Source of the DNA: UBA9732 sp045116915
GTDB taxonomy: Bacteria > Spirochaetota > Spirochaetia > Sphaerochaetales > Sphaerochaetaceae
Assembly (NCBI GenBank): GCA_045116915.1
Contig: JBGUMQ010000085.1
Location: 1-30,044 of the forward strand
DNA length: 30,044 bases
Direction: 5' to 3'
Made by a program: the position numbers and the translations under genes. Below the pieces are notes generated by a model. That model saw only the letters and a list, made by a program, of their open reading frames with translations, searched no databases and had not been told where the DNA came from. This document shows positions 8,277 to 15,914 of this stretch, piece after piece (the stretch's first letter is position 1; each line of letters opens with the position of its first letter).

Positions 8277-10121
8277 ATGGCACAGAGAAAACATAAATGG
8301 GCAGCGGTGATGGTCCTGGTGATCGTCCTTCTCGCTTCCTGCAGCATGGACATCTTCGCTTCCGGCTCCCCGGAGTCGACGGGCACCGGAAGCTCCGGAA
8401 CTTCGGGCGGCACATACAGCAGCTCGAGTATATACAGCAACGCCGTCACGGCGCAGCTGGACGGGGAGAACCTCTATCCGTCCACATACAGTGAAGAGGA
8501 CTACACGGTCTGGGCAACATACGACTTCGGAACGGAGTATGTCTACGACGTGGAGACCATGTCATGGGTCGGTGACAATCCGGTGGAAGCCGGGGTGATC
8601 ACGGACAAGACGAAGGCCAAGAACGCCGATACAAGCCTGAACATCGTCAACAACACGGACAGTGCCATCAGCATCAGGTTCACGGGGACGAACGGGAATT
8701 TCAAGCTTGTGGTCGACGGCAACGGCCAGCCGGTGAAGGTGACTCTGGACAACCTGAAGCTGACGAGCGCGGACAGGTGTCTGAACGTAAAGAACTCGGC
8801 TGTTTCCTATGTGGTGCTTGAGGGTGATAACTCGATGGAGACCCTGGTCAACAGCGAGGACAAGAACGTTCTCAAGTCCGCGGCCAACCTGGTCATCGAC
8901 GGAACGGGTAGCCTTTCGGTCACGGCCAACGCGAAGAACGGAATCGTCAGCGACAGCGTGATCGCCATCCTCGGCGGAGACACGACCGTCACGGTGGCCG
9001 AGAAGACATACTACTCCTACACCGACGATGCCGGTGAGACCGTGGTCGAGGAGACCAAGGGAACGGCGGTGAAGGCCTACCTGGGCTTCGTGATGCTGGA
9101 CGGCAGCCTGACCCTCTACGGAAACAATTCGGATACCTATTATGAGGCGAAGGGTCTGAAAGTTGATGGGTATGACGCGGAAGAGGGCATCGATGAGTCA
9201 CTTTCGGCCGGAATGGGCTGGATTGTGATCGACGGCGGAAAGCTGACTGCAGTGACGCAGGGTAAGGCGGTCTCCGCTGGTTTCGACGGCGACGACGGCT
9301 ATCCTGAGTCGTCCGCGAACTACCCGGTCCCGAACGTCTACATCAACGGCGGCGACATCGAGATCACCACGAAGCACGCCCCCAGGGACGACTCCCGCAA
9401 CGCCGACGACGGCGTCAGCCCGGAAGGCATCGAGGCCAAGAACAACATGTACATCACGGGCGGAACGATCGTCGTCAACTCGACCGACGACTGCCTGAAC
9501 GCCAGCAACGGCATCTACATCAGCGGAGGCCTCATCTACGCCTACGCCTCGCAGAACGATGCCATCGACGCCGGCTCGGAGGAGAGTCAGGGTGCTTTCC
9601 AGATCTCCGGCGGCATAGTGATAGCGATGGGAGCAGGAGCGCCCGAGGGTGGTCTGGACTGCAACAGCAACGCACGTTTCCAGTACACGGGCGGCATCAT
9701 CATCGCCATGGGCGGATCCAACAACGTCCCGCAGGCGAGCGGCACAACTGCCTACACTGCATCCGCAAGCGGTGTTTCCGCCGGCTTCACCTACGCCCTG
9801 GTGCAGGACGGCAAGGTCATCCTGGCCTTCAAGGTCCCCGCGGGCTACAGGTACGGCAACAGCGTCCTGCTGGGCTCCGGCACCCTCGCCGAGGGCAGCG
9901 CCAACCTGGTCAGCGGCGCCACGGTCACGGCCGACTCCACCTTCAACGGTGCGGTCTACTACGGCACCGTCTCCGTCACAGGCGGCTCCGCCACAACCGT
10001 GACCGTCTCCAACACCCAGTCCGGCGGCTTCCCGGGCGGCGGTCAGCCAGGCGGTTTCCCTGGTGGTGGTCAGCCAGGCGGTTTCCCCGGTGGTGGTCAG
10101 CCCGGCGGCAAGCGCTTCTGA
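8277..10121 (+). CDS. Cthe_2159-like carbohydrate-binding lipoprotein
   Basis: This 614-residue protein begins at the ATG at 8277, five bases after a strong AAGGAGG; the longer frame from 8085 is rejected. A lipoprotein signal peptide (MAQRKHKWAAVMVLVIVLLASC) places the lipidated Cys in the LASC lipobox near residue 22. The body is a parallel beta-helix-like repeat protein (VTLDNLKLTSADRCLNVKN, DDCLNASNGIYISGG, NDAIDAGSEE) closely resembling the Cthe_2159 carbohydrate-binding family, whose founding member binds acidic polysaccharides and has a pectate-lyase-like fold. It ends in three GGFPGGGQP repeats and a basic KRF tail. It is probably surface-exposed and controlled by the upstream two-component system. 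Whether it only binds glycan or also cleaves it cannot be told. Confidence 0.87.
   Translation: MAQRKHKWAAVMVLVIVLLASCSMDIFASGSPESTGTGSSGTSGGTYSSSSIYSNAVTAQLDGENLYPSTYSEEDYTVWATYDFGTEYVYDVETMSWVGDNPVEAGVITDKTKAKNADTSLNIVNNTDSAISIRFTGTNGNFKLVVDGNGQPVKVTLDNLKLTSADRCLNVKNSAVSYVVLEGDNSMETLVNSEDKNVLKSAANLVIDGTGSLSVTANAKNGIVSDSVIAILGGDTTVTVAEKTYYSYTDDAGETVVEETKGTAVKAYLGFVMLDGSLTLYGNNSDTYYEAKGLKVDGYDAEEGIDESLSAGMGWIVIDGGKLTAVTQGKAVSAGFDGDDGYPESSANYPVPNVYINGGDIEITTKHAPRDDSRNADDGVSPEGIEAKNNMYITGGTIVVNSTDDCLNASNGIYISGGLIYAYASQNDAIDAGSEESQGAFQISGGIVIAMGAGAPEGGLDCNSNARFQYTGGIIIAMGGSNNVPQASGTTAYTASASGVSAGFTYALVQDGKVILAFKVPAGYRYGNSVLLGSGTLAEGSANLVSGATVTADSTFNGAVYYGTVSVTGGSATTVTVSNTQSGGFPGGGQPGGFPGGGQPGGFPGGGQPGGKRF
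10023..10103 (+). repeat. Three 27-bp repeats encoding GGFPGGGQP
   Basis: Three head-to-tail 27-bp units (10023-10049, 10050-10076, 10077-10103) encode GGFPGGGQP at the C-terminus of the lipoprotein. They differ only at a few silent positions, so the count may vary between strains without changing frame. Confidence 0.9.
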
Positions 10122-10149
10122 GTTTCAGAACATATCTCTCTCTTCTCTT

Positions 10150-10184
10150 GCAACTCTCCATCCCCGGAGAGTTGCTTTTCATTT
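10150..10184 (+). terminator. Rho-independent terminator of the lipoprotein gene
   Basis: A perfect 10-bp stem (GCAACTCTCC / GGAGAGTTGC) with a 6-base loop is followed by TTTTCATTT. It lies between the lipoprotein stop and the convergent PIN gene and reaches a few bases into the latter's 3' end. Confidence 0.92.
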
Positions 10185-10562
10185 GTCCTGATGGATTTCC
10201 AGTTCTTTTGCGAGTGTGGAATTGAGCTTCTTGTCGAACGTAAGGATGTCCATCCCGAGTACCTTGTGGTAGGCAACCATCAGGCAGTCCACGAAATCAA
10301 GGCTTGTCATGTTGAATACACCCATGGCATATCTCAGGGCCTTCACGTTCTCAACCCTAATGTCCAAGAGGATACAGTGGATATTCCATGAAACTTCGGA
10401 TCTGGGTTGACCATAATACCCGGACAGAACGTAGACGACTTCTGCAATCACCTCTGTTGTGGTCATCGCTCCCTCGCGGATGGCATCCGCCACTTCGGCC
10501 GCCTGATCCTCTATGTCGTTGAGCAGATATCGGAGTATGGCATTGGCATCAAGTATGTGCAT
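10179..10562 (-). CDS. PIN-domain toxin (VapC-like ribonuclease)
   Basis: This 127-residue protein has the PIN nuclease fold signature: Asp5 in ILDANAILRYLL, Glu41 in AEVVYVLSGYY, Asp92 in LDFVDCLMVA and Asp110 in LTFDKKL, the usual acidic quartet that binds Mg2+ or Mn2+. Proteins of this type cleave tRNA or rRNA when released from their antitoxin. It is the second gene of a two-gene operon, and its ATG lies 14 bases inside the antitoxin gene, with a GGAG ribosome binding site five bases before the start. VapC-like function is confident at fold level; the RNA target is unknown. Confidence 0.88.
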   Translation of the reverse strand: MHILDANAILRYLLNDIEDQAAEVADAIREGAMTTTEVIAEVVYVLSGYYGQPRSEVSWNIHCILLDIRVENVKALRYAMGVFNMTSLDFVDCLMVAYHKVLGMDILTFDKKLNSTLAKELEIHQDK

Positions 10563-10833
10563 GTTTCTCCACAGCCGCCTTCGCCCATGCGTCTTTCTCC
10601 CCGGGAATCAATGCCGGATTCGCGTTTTTTTTTGCAATGCCATATGCGTGCAGTGTCCTGTTTGGTCTGAACCCGGATTTGACCTCAAAGGGCAGACCCT
10701 GAGACTCAATGCTCTGGACCACGAACATCCTCACTGCATCCGCAATGGTGATTCCGAGTCTTTCGAACAGCTCTTCCGCCTCTTTCTTCATATCTTGGTC
10801 GATCCTGACCTGAAGTACCGCATTTGTTTTCAT
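10549..10833 (-). CDS. RelB/DinJ-like antitoxin
   Basis: This 94-residue protein starts with a ribbon-helix-helix segment (VLQVRIDQDMKKEAEELFERLGITIADAVRMFV) characteristic of RelB/DinJ antitoxins. The remainder is a toxin-binding tail. It is unusual that this antitoxin class is paired with a PIN toxin rather than a RelE/YafQ toxin. A run of nine A residues on the coding strand (10625-10633 as T on the plus strand) encodes the AKKN segment. The gene is preceded by its own promoter and a palindrome that includes its ribosome binding site, fitting the usual autoregulation of such operons. Confidence 0.85.
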   Translation of the reverse strand: MKTNAVLQVRIDQDMKKEAEELFERLGITIADAVRMFVVQSIESQGLPFEVKSGFRPNRTLHAYGIAKKNANPALIPGEKDAWAKAAVEKHAHT

Positions 10834-10851
10834 GTATTACTCCTGTAATAC
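10834..10851 (-). promoter_or_regulatory. Antitoxin operator overlapping its ribosome binding site
   Basis: A perfect inverted repeat GTATTAC-N4-GTAATAC ends at the base next to the antitoxin ATG. On the coding strand the spacer and second arm contain AGGAG, the ribosome binding site. A half-site-like GTAGTAC lies just upstream. This is a plausible binding site for the ribbon-helix-helix antitoxin. Confidence 0.65.
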
Positions 10852-10852
10852 A

Positions 10853-10881
10853 AATGTACTACACAAGTCGGGCGGGGTCAA
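10853..10881 (-). promoter_or_regulatory. Promoter of the toxin-antitoxin operon
   Basis: On the minus strand TTGACC (10876-10881) and TACATT (10853-10858) are separated by exactly 17 bases, a good sigma-70-type promoter reading into the antitoxin gene. Confidence 0.6.
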
Positions 10882-10938
10882 CGTCCTCCCGGTCATGAGT
10901 ACAGTTCTGTATGTCGGTTCCGTTCGGAATCACGGATG

Positions 10939-10947
10939 TGGTATGAT
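10939..10947 (+). promoter_or_regulatory. Extended -10 promoter of cutC
   Basis: TGGTATGAT is an extended -10 element ending seven bases before the cutC ATG. With normal start-site spacing, transcription would begin at or next to the ATG, giving a leaderless mRNA. Confidence 0.5.
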
Positions 10948-10954
10948 TGGTGTT

Positions 10955-11692
10955 ATGAGACCATTGATCGAGATTTGCCTTGAGGATGTACAGTCGGTGA
11001 TAGCAGCCCAGGAGGGTGGGGCAGACAGGGTGGAGCTCTGCTCGGACCTGTTCGAGGGAGGCCTGACCCCGTCGGTCGGTACTGTAAGGACGGTGCTGAA
11101 GAAGGCCTCCATTCCCGTGAACTGCATGATAAGGCCCAGAGGTGGGGATTTCTGCTATTCGGACCTGGAGTTCGAGGTAATGAAGCAGGATGTGCTCGCT
11201 TTCAGGGAAGCCGGAGTGAACGGCATTGTCTTCGGCATCCTTACTCCCGACGGGAATGTGGATGTGGAAAGAAGCAGGGAGCTGATTGCCCTGGCACGGC
11301 CTCTTTCCGTCACCTTCCACCGTGCATTCGACATGGCACGCGACCCCTGGAAGGCTCTGGAGGACCTGATTTCCCTCGGGGTGGACCGCGTTCTGACAAG
11401 CGGGCAGGAAGCCACCGTCGGCGAAGGTGCGGAGCTTCTGGCAGAGCTTGTTAAGGCAGCCGGAGACAGGATCATAGTCATGCCGGGTTGCGGCATAACT
11501 GAGCGCAATTTCGAGAGGATCCGCAGGCAGGTGGGTGCAAGGGAGTACCACGTGCACCTTCCGCATGAGGAGAGGTCAATGATGGAATTCCATCCGGGCC
11601 ACATCTACATGGGCGGTCTGCTGCGCCAGAGCGAGTTCACCATCACGCACACGGATTCTTCCCGCGTGCGTGGGATAATGGATTCCCTTTGA
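10955..11692 (+). CDS. cutC: CutC family protein
   Basis: This 245-residue TIM-barrel protein matches the CutC family in length and motifs: RPLIEICLEDVQS at the N-terminus, GGADRVELCSDLFEGGLTPS, the MIRPRGGDFCYS segment and HRAFDM. The ATG at 10955 gives the usual family start; in-frame ATGs at 10832 and 10943 lie upstream of, or within, the likely -10 element. CutC was named for copper homeostasis in E. coli, but that phenotype was later traced to the MicL small RNA, so a copper role should not be assumed. It is divergent from the toxin-antitoxin operon and convergent with bcp, 28 bases apart. Confidence 0.9.
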   Translation: MRPLIEICLEDVQSVIAAQEGGADRVELCSDLFEGGLTPSVGTVRTVLKKASIPVNCMIRPRGGDFCYSDLEFEVMKQDVLAFREAGVNGIVFGILTPDGNVDVERSRELIALARPLSVTFHRAFDMARDPWKALEDLISLGVDRVLTSGQEATVGEGAELLAELVKAAGDRIIVMPGCGITERNFERIRRQVGAREYHVHLPHEERSMMEFHPGHIYMGGLLRQSEFTITHTDSSRVRGIMDSL

Positions 11693-11720
11693 GTTTCCGT
11701 TGGGCCCTTTCGGCCGTGCT

Positions 11721-12173
11721 TCAGAGCAGATCCAGCATCTGCTGTGGGTTGTCCGCGGCCTTGACGCCGCCCATCGCCTTTATGATAATTCCATTTTCAT
11801 CAATGAGATAGGTTGTGCGCACGACGCCCATGGTGACCTTGCCGTAGTTCTTCTTCTCCTGCCAGACGCCGTATGCCTTGATAACATTCAGTTCCGGGTC
11901 GGAGAGCAGGGTGAAGCCCAGGCCGTAGTTCTGCTCGAACTTCTTGTGCGATGCCACCGAGTCCTTGCTGACGCCCAGGACCACGGCTCCTTTTTCCCTG
12001 AACTGCGGGTTCCTCTCGCTGAATCCGCAAGCCTGTTTGGTGCAGCCCGAAGTGTTGTCCTTGGGATAGAAATACAGGATGACCTTCTGTCCCCTGTAGT
12101 CGGAAAGCCTGTGCATCTTCCCGTTCTGGTCCGGAAGCTCGAACTCCGGTGCTTTCATTCCGATCTCCAGCAT
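11721..12173 (-). CDS. bcp: Thioredoxin-dependent peroxiredoxin, BCP/PrxQ type
   Basis: This 150-residue peroxiredoxin reduces hydrogen peroxide and organic hydroperoxides with electrons from thioredoxin. The peroxidatic Cys44 lies in PKDNTSGCTKQACGF with Thr41 in the usual position, and Cys49 five residues later is the resolving cysteine typical of the BCP alpha-2 subgroup. An AGGAGGAG ribosome binding site lies four bases before the ATG. The gene begins 22 bases after the PD-(D/E)XK-like gene and is probably co-transcribed with it. It is cytoplasmic and suggests exposure to oxidants. Confidence 0.94.
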   Translation of the reverse strand: MLEIGMKAPEFELPDQNGKMHRLSDYRGQKVILYFYPKDNTSGCTKQACGFSERNPQFREKGAVVLGVSKDSVASHKKFEQNYGLGFTLLSDPELNVIKAYGVWQEKKNYGKVTMGVVRTTYLIDENGIIIKAMGGVKAADNPQQMLDLL

Positions 12174-12195
12174 GTTCTCCTCCTTGATCTGCAGA

Positions 12196-13023
12196 CTATT
12201 TCAGGAACTCCGCTATCAGACGGCCGACATCCTCTGTGTTGAGAGGGCAGGCGGAGCTCTCGAATGTCACGATGAGGTTTTTCCCGGGATAGTACCCGAA
12301 CATCATGTAATCCGACAGCTTCCTGAATGTCGAGTTCCTGTAGTCCTCCTTGTCCATCATTCCGAAATGTTCCCAAATGAATTCCTGTCTTGTCCTGACA
12401 TTCAGCACCGTGAAATCCGGATTGTGGAACATCCCCAGGTCGGCGCAGAGGGGACGGGTCTCCTCATATCTGTACGGTACTCCAGCGTCATGCAACATGT
12501 TGGCTATGATGAGTTCGCTTTTGGATCTCACGATCTGTCCGCCCTTTGTCTTGAACTTGTAGTTGCCTTTCATCCAAAGGTTGTCGTATTTCTCTTCCTG
12601 CCAATGTATTGCATATCCGTCATCGGTCACGACACTGGGTTTCACCATGTTCCTGACGGATTCGGGCAATTGCCCATGGACGGCATCGATATCAGCCTTG
12701 TCCTTTCCGTCGGAAGTGAGTTTCGAGTCCAGTATCCTGATGCACGAATCGATCTGGGCTTTCTCCTGCACCGCGGCATCCATGAGCTTTTTCCCGTAGT
12801 ATTTTGCCGCCAACTTCCGGATCAGTTCCGAATCCTTCTCTCCGAGGTATGTCTGATGACCGTTTCCGTCGGAAATGTAGTATCGGGGGACCCCCTTGAT
12901 TGTTTTCACGTACAGGGAGCCACCTGTCTTTGTTTTTCGGGAGTATGAAGCGATGTTTTCAATCAGATTCCCGAGAGTTTCGCTCTGATTCTGAAGCGAT
13001 GACTTGATCTGTGCTTTGTCCAT
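12196..13023 (-). CDS. PD-(D/E)XK nuclease-like hypothetical protein
   Basis: I do not recognise a named family for this 275-residue protein. Its N-terminal half is charged and probably helical (KSSLQNQSETLGNLIENIA, then LRKLAAKYYGKKL-like segments). The C-terminal half has a run consistent with a PD-(D/E)XK nuclease fold: Glu170 in VRSKSELIIANML, a YRYEETRPL strand, Asp203 in HNPDFTVLN, then RQEFIWEHFGMMD with acidic residues at 214 and 218, where a canonical lysine is replaced. A nucleic-acid role is inference. The start ATG has only a weak ribosome binding site. The upstream region is AT-rich with inverted repeats unlike its surroundings, which may indicate acquired DNA or a dedicated regulator. 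Confidence 0.6.
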   Translation of the reverse strand: MDKAQIKSSLQNQSETLGNLIENIASYSRKTKTGGSLYVKTIKGVPRYYISDGNGHQTYLGEKDSELIRKLAAKYYGKKLMDAAVQEKAQIDSCIRILDSKLTSDGKDKADIDAVHGQLPESVRNMVKPSVVTDDGYAIHWQEEKYDNLWMKGNYKFKTKGGQIVRSKSELIIANMLHDAGVPYRYEETRPLCADLGMFHNPDFTVLNVRTRQEFIWEHFGMMDKEDYRNSTFRKLSDYMMFGYYPGKNLIVTFESSACPLNTEDVGRLIAEFLK

Positions 13024-13032
13024 GTCTTAATG

Positions 13033-13111
13033 ATAAACAAAGAAAGCGAATTTCGCATTACTTTGTTTAAAAAATAAACAAAATGGCAGAGAATAACCAT
13101 GTTTTGTTTAT
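13033..13111 (-). promoter_or_regulatory. AT-rich regulatory region with repeated TTTGTTTA
   Basis: TTTGTTTA at 13062-13069 and TAAACAAA at 13075-13082 form a perfect 8-bp inverted repeat with a 5-base spacer. Similar TAAACAAA and TTTGTTTA copies lie at about 13034 and 13104, and GCGAA-T-TTCGC at 13046-13056 is another palindrome. The cluster sits just upstream of the PD-(D/E)XK-like gene and is probably its control region. The rest of the 13024-13204 gap shows no gene. Confidence 0.45.
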
Positions 13112-13204
13112 TTGAGCTCGCGTGCTGTGGGGCATCGGCCTGGATTGGGGTGGCGGCAATGCGATTTCGGCTTGTATCGGGGTGCGGGTAGGGCCTTCGC
13201 GGGG

Positions 13205-14752
13205 TCAGAACAGCGGGGCGACGAGTTTGAGGATGGCGCCCATGATCTTGTACGAGGCTTTCTCGTGCCTTATTGTTTCCGGCGTGACCTCGCGGCACTT
13301 CTCCTGGGTGGCGAGGAAGTCGGCATCGATTTCCGGGATGCAGGGGGTCCTGTACATGTAGGTGGCGCACTCGAAGTGGTGGTAGAGGCTGCGGTAGTCG
13401 AAGTTGATCGTGCCGACGACGGCCTTCTCGTCATCCGAGACGACGACCTTGGCGTGCACGAAGCCCGGCGTGTACTCGTAGATTTTGACGCCGGATGCGA
13501 CCAGGGACCTGTAGTGCGCCTTGGCAAGCGAGTAGGCGGCCTTCTTGTCCGGGATGCCCGGGAGGATGAGCCTGACGTCGACACCGCGCTCGGCGGCGTA
13601 CTTGAGGGCCGTCTCGAGCTCGCCGTCCAGGATCAGGTACGGGGTCATGATGTGCACGTAGCGGTTGGCTCGGTAAAGGATGTCGGTGTAGACGCTTTCG
13701 CCGACCTTGTGGCCATCGAGCGGGCAGTCGGCGTAGGGCATGACATAGCCCGGGGCATCGACAGGCGCGGCCTTGATGAGGGCCTGCGAGAAGTCGCCAT
13801 TCTTCTCGTAGATGTTCCACATCTGGAGGAACATCAGGGTGAAGGACTGCACGGCGGGGCCCCTGAGCATGACGGCGGTGTCCTTCCAGTGGCCGAAACG
13901 CGGTTTGGCGTTGATGTACTCGTCGGCCAGGTTCACGCCGCCGTTGAATGCGACCTTGCCGTCGATGACCAGTATCTTGCGGTGGTCCCTGTAGTTGTAG
14001 TGTGTGGAAAGCAGCGGGGTGAGAGGGGAGAAGGCGAATGCCTTGATCCCGACGTTCCTCAGAAGGGAAACGTAGTTGTCGGGAAGTGTGGAGATCTCGC
14101 ACAGTCCGTCGAACATGACGCGCACATCCACGCCTTCCTTCGCCTTGCGCACAAGGATGTCCAGGATGGAGCCCCACATCTTGCCTTCCTCGATGATGAA
14201 GTACTCCATGAAGATGAACGAACGTGCCTTCTCCAGCTCGTCCAGCATCACCCTGTACTTGTATTCGCCCAGCGCGAAGAACCTGACCTCCGTGTCCTTG
14301 TAGACCGGGAACCCGTTTGTCCTGAGGACGTACTTGTCCAGCGAGAGGATGCCGGATGCATCCGACTGCAGCTCCTCCATAGTATCCGGATCCTGGGCGA
14401 TCATGTCGCGGCTGGACGAGATGATCTCGTCGACCCTGTCCGACAGGGCCCTGTTGAGCCCGTTCTTCCTGGTGAACAGGAGGAACAGCGAGCCCTGGAC
14501 CGGCAGTACGGCCAGGATGAAGAGCCATGTCAGCTTGGATGCGTTGTCCATGTTGCCGTTGAACACGAAGAACACCATCACGAAGGTGAACACCACCTCG
14601 ATGGCCGGGAGGAAGGGGACGATGTCCTTGAGCCAGATGTACAGCGACACTATGACAGAAAGCTGCACGACGATGATCAGGCCGATGATGAAGAACCTGC
14701 TGAACACTATCCTCCACAGGCCCTTGAGTTTCCTGGGTTTGCCGAGCTGCAT
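13205..14752 (-). CDS. cls: Cardiolipin synthase
   Basis: This 515-residue phospholipase-D-superfamily enzyme condenses two phosphatidylglycerol molecules to cardiolipin and glycerol at the membrane. It has N-terminal membrane helices (about residues 20-40, 48-66 and 74-93), then two HKD motifs: HYNYRDHRKILVIDG in the middle and FVHAKVVVSDDEKAVVGTINFD near the C-terminus. The MQLGKP start at 14752 shares one base with the stop of msrC (TGATG), so translation is probably coupled; the longer frame to 15013 lies over msrC and is rejected. The length is normal for Cls. Confidence 0.93.
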   Translation of the reverse strand: MQLGKPRKLKGLWRIVFSRFFIIGLIIVVQLSVIVSLYIWLKDIVPFLPAIEVVFTFVMVFFVFNGNMDNASKLTWLFILAVLPVQGSLFLLFTRKNGLNRALSDRVDEIISSSRDMIAQDPDTMEELQSDASGILSLDKYVLRTNGFPVYKDTEVRFFALGEYKYRVMLDELEKARSFIFMEYFIIEEGKMWGSILDILVRKAKEGVDVRVMFDGLCEISTLPDNYVSLLRNVGIKAFAFSPLTPLLSTHYNYRDHRKILVIDGKVAFNGGVNLADEYINAKPRFGHWKDTAVMLRGPAVQSFTLMFLQMWNIYEKNGDFSQALIKAAPVDAPGYVMPYADCPLDGHKVGESVYTDILYRANRYVHIMTPYLILDGELETALKYAAERGVDVRLILPGIPDKKAAYSLAKAHYRSLVASGVKIYEYTPGFVHAKVVVSDDEKAVVGTINFDYRSLYHHFECATYMYRTPCIPEIDADFLATQEKCREVTPETIRHEKASYKIMGAILKLVAPLF

Positions 14753-15204
14753 CAGACCACATCCTCCAGTATCCGCACGAAGCGCTCCAGACCGGCCCTG
14801 TCTTCCTCCGTGAAGCGGCCAAAAAGAGGACTGTCTATATCGAGTACTCCGAACAGCGCACCGTCGCGGTGCATGGGAACCACTATCTCCGAGTTGCTTG
14901 CGCTGTCGCAGGCGATGTGGCCGGCGAATTTGTGGACATCCGGCACGACCAGCGTGCTGTCCGACTGCGCGGCTGTCCCGCACACCCCCTTGCCCATCGG
15001 GATGATGGTGCATGCGACCTTGCCCTGGAAGGGCCCGAGCACAAGTCTTCCGTCCTTGACGATGTAGAAACCGACCCAGTTGATGCCCTGAAGCTTCTCG
15101 TTCAGAAGGGCCGATGCGTTGGCCAGGTTCGTCATGGTGTAGGGCACACCCTCCGTGATGGAGGCGAGCATGGCGCAGATGTCGTTGTAATCAGTCTTTT
15201 CCAT
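14752..15204 (-). CDS. msrC: Free methionine-(R)-sulfoxide reductase (GAF domain)
   Basis: This 150-residue single GAF-domain protein reduces free methionine-R-sulfoxide. The three family cysteines are in place: Cys65 in GKVACTII, Cys75 in GKGVCGTAA and Cys99 in HIACDSASNSEIVVP, followed by the usual GVLDIDSP strand. An AGGTGAT ribosome binding site precedes the ATG. The gene heads a two-gene operon with cls. Together with bcp it points to a repair response to oxidants. Confidence 0.94.
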   Translation of the reverse strand: MEKTDYNDICAMLASITEGVPYTMTNLANASALLNEKLQGINWVGFYIVKDGRLVLGPFQGKVACTIIPMGKGVCGTAAQSDSTLVVPDVHKFAGHIACDSASNSEIVVPMHRDGALFGVLDIDSPLFGRFTEEDRAGLERFVRILEDVV

Positions 15205-15212
15205 ATCACCTA

Positions 15213-15221
15213 TGCTATAGT
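15213..15221 (+). promoter_or_regulatory. Extended -10 promoter of the YczE-like gene
   Basis: TGCTATAGT is an extended -10 element ending 11 bases before the ATG at 15233, and no ribosome binding site lies between. The whole divergent gap with msrC is only 28 bases. Confidence 0.45.
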
Positions 15222-15232
15222 AGAATTCCCCT

Positions 15233-15910
15233 ATGAAAAAGACCTTCTACACAGAACTTGCATATGCGGTGGGGCTTGTGGTCCTGGCTTTGGGCGTGAC
15301 ATTCATGGAGAAATCCGATTTCGGTGTATCCATGGTGGTCGCCCCGGCGTACCTGCTCCATCTGAAGATATCGCAGACCTACAGCTTCTTCACGTTCGGC
15401 ATGGCCGAGTACACGCTGCAGGCGGTGCTGCTGGTCGTCCTTGTGATCGTCCTGCGCCGCTTCAAGGTCAGCTATCTGTTTTCGTTCGTGACCGCGGTGG
15501 TCTACGGATTCATACTGGACCTGTGGATGATGCTTTTCTCACGCGTCCCGGCCGATACGGTGGCGCTCAGGATCGTCTTCTACACCATGGGCATGGTGCT
15601 GTGCTCAATAGGCATATCGCTGCTGTTCCACACGTACATCGCACCCGAGGTCTACGAGCTGTTCGTCAAGGAGGCATCCTCCAGGTTCGGAGTCGAGATC
15701 CATAAATTCAAGACGGGCTACGACATCTGCTCGTGCCTGGTCGCCGTCACGCTGTCGTTCGCCTTCTTCGGATTCGGAGTGTTCCGCGGCGTGAAATGGG
15801 GCACGTTCCTGTGCGCGCTGATCAACGGGACAATGATAGGACTGTGCTCCAGGTTCCTGGAGCAGAGGTTCGAGTTCAAGGACGCTTTGAAACTCAGGAA
15901 ATACTTCTGA
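15233..15910 (+). CDS. YczE/YitT-like (DUF6198) integral membrane protein
   Basis: This 225-residue protein has about five or six membrane helices and the pattern of the YczE/YyaS/YitT-like DUF6198 family (LGVTFMEKSDFGVSMVVAPAYLLH near the N-terminus and KWGTFLCALINGTMIG near the C-terminus). Function in this family is not established; transport is often guessed. There is no Shine-Dalgarno sequence, and a -10 element sits close to the ATG, so its mRNA may have almost no leader. It is convergent with mgtE, the two stops being separated by four bases. Confidence 0.8.
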   Translation: MKKTFYTELAYAVGLVVLALGVTFMEKSDFGVSMVVAPAYLLHLKISQTYSFFTFGMAEYTLQAVLLVVLVIVLRRFKVSYLFSFVTAVVYGFILDLWMMLFSRVPADTVALRIVFYTMGMVLCSIGISLLFHTYIAPEVYELFVKEASSRFGVEIHKFKTGYDICSCLVAVTLSFAFFGFGVFRGVKWGTFLCALINGTMIGLCSRFLEQRFEFKDALKLRKYF

Positions 15911-15914
15911 GGTC

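Noticed and set aside
13112..15067. 651-codon plus-strand ORF opposite cls and msrC
   Set aside because: It is an antisense shadow in GC-rich coding sequence; both HKD motifs and the GAF cysteines are on the minus strand.
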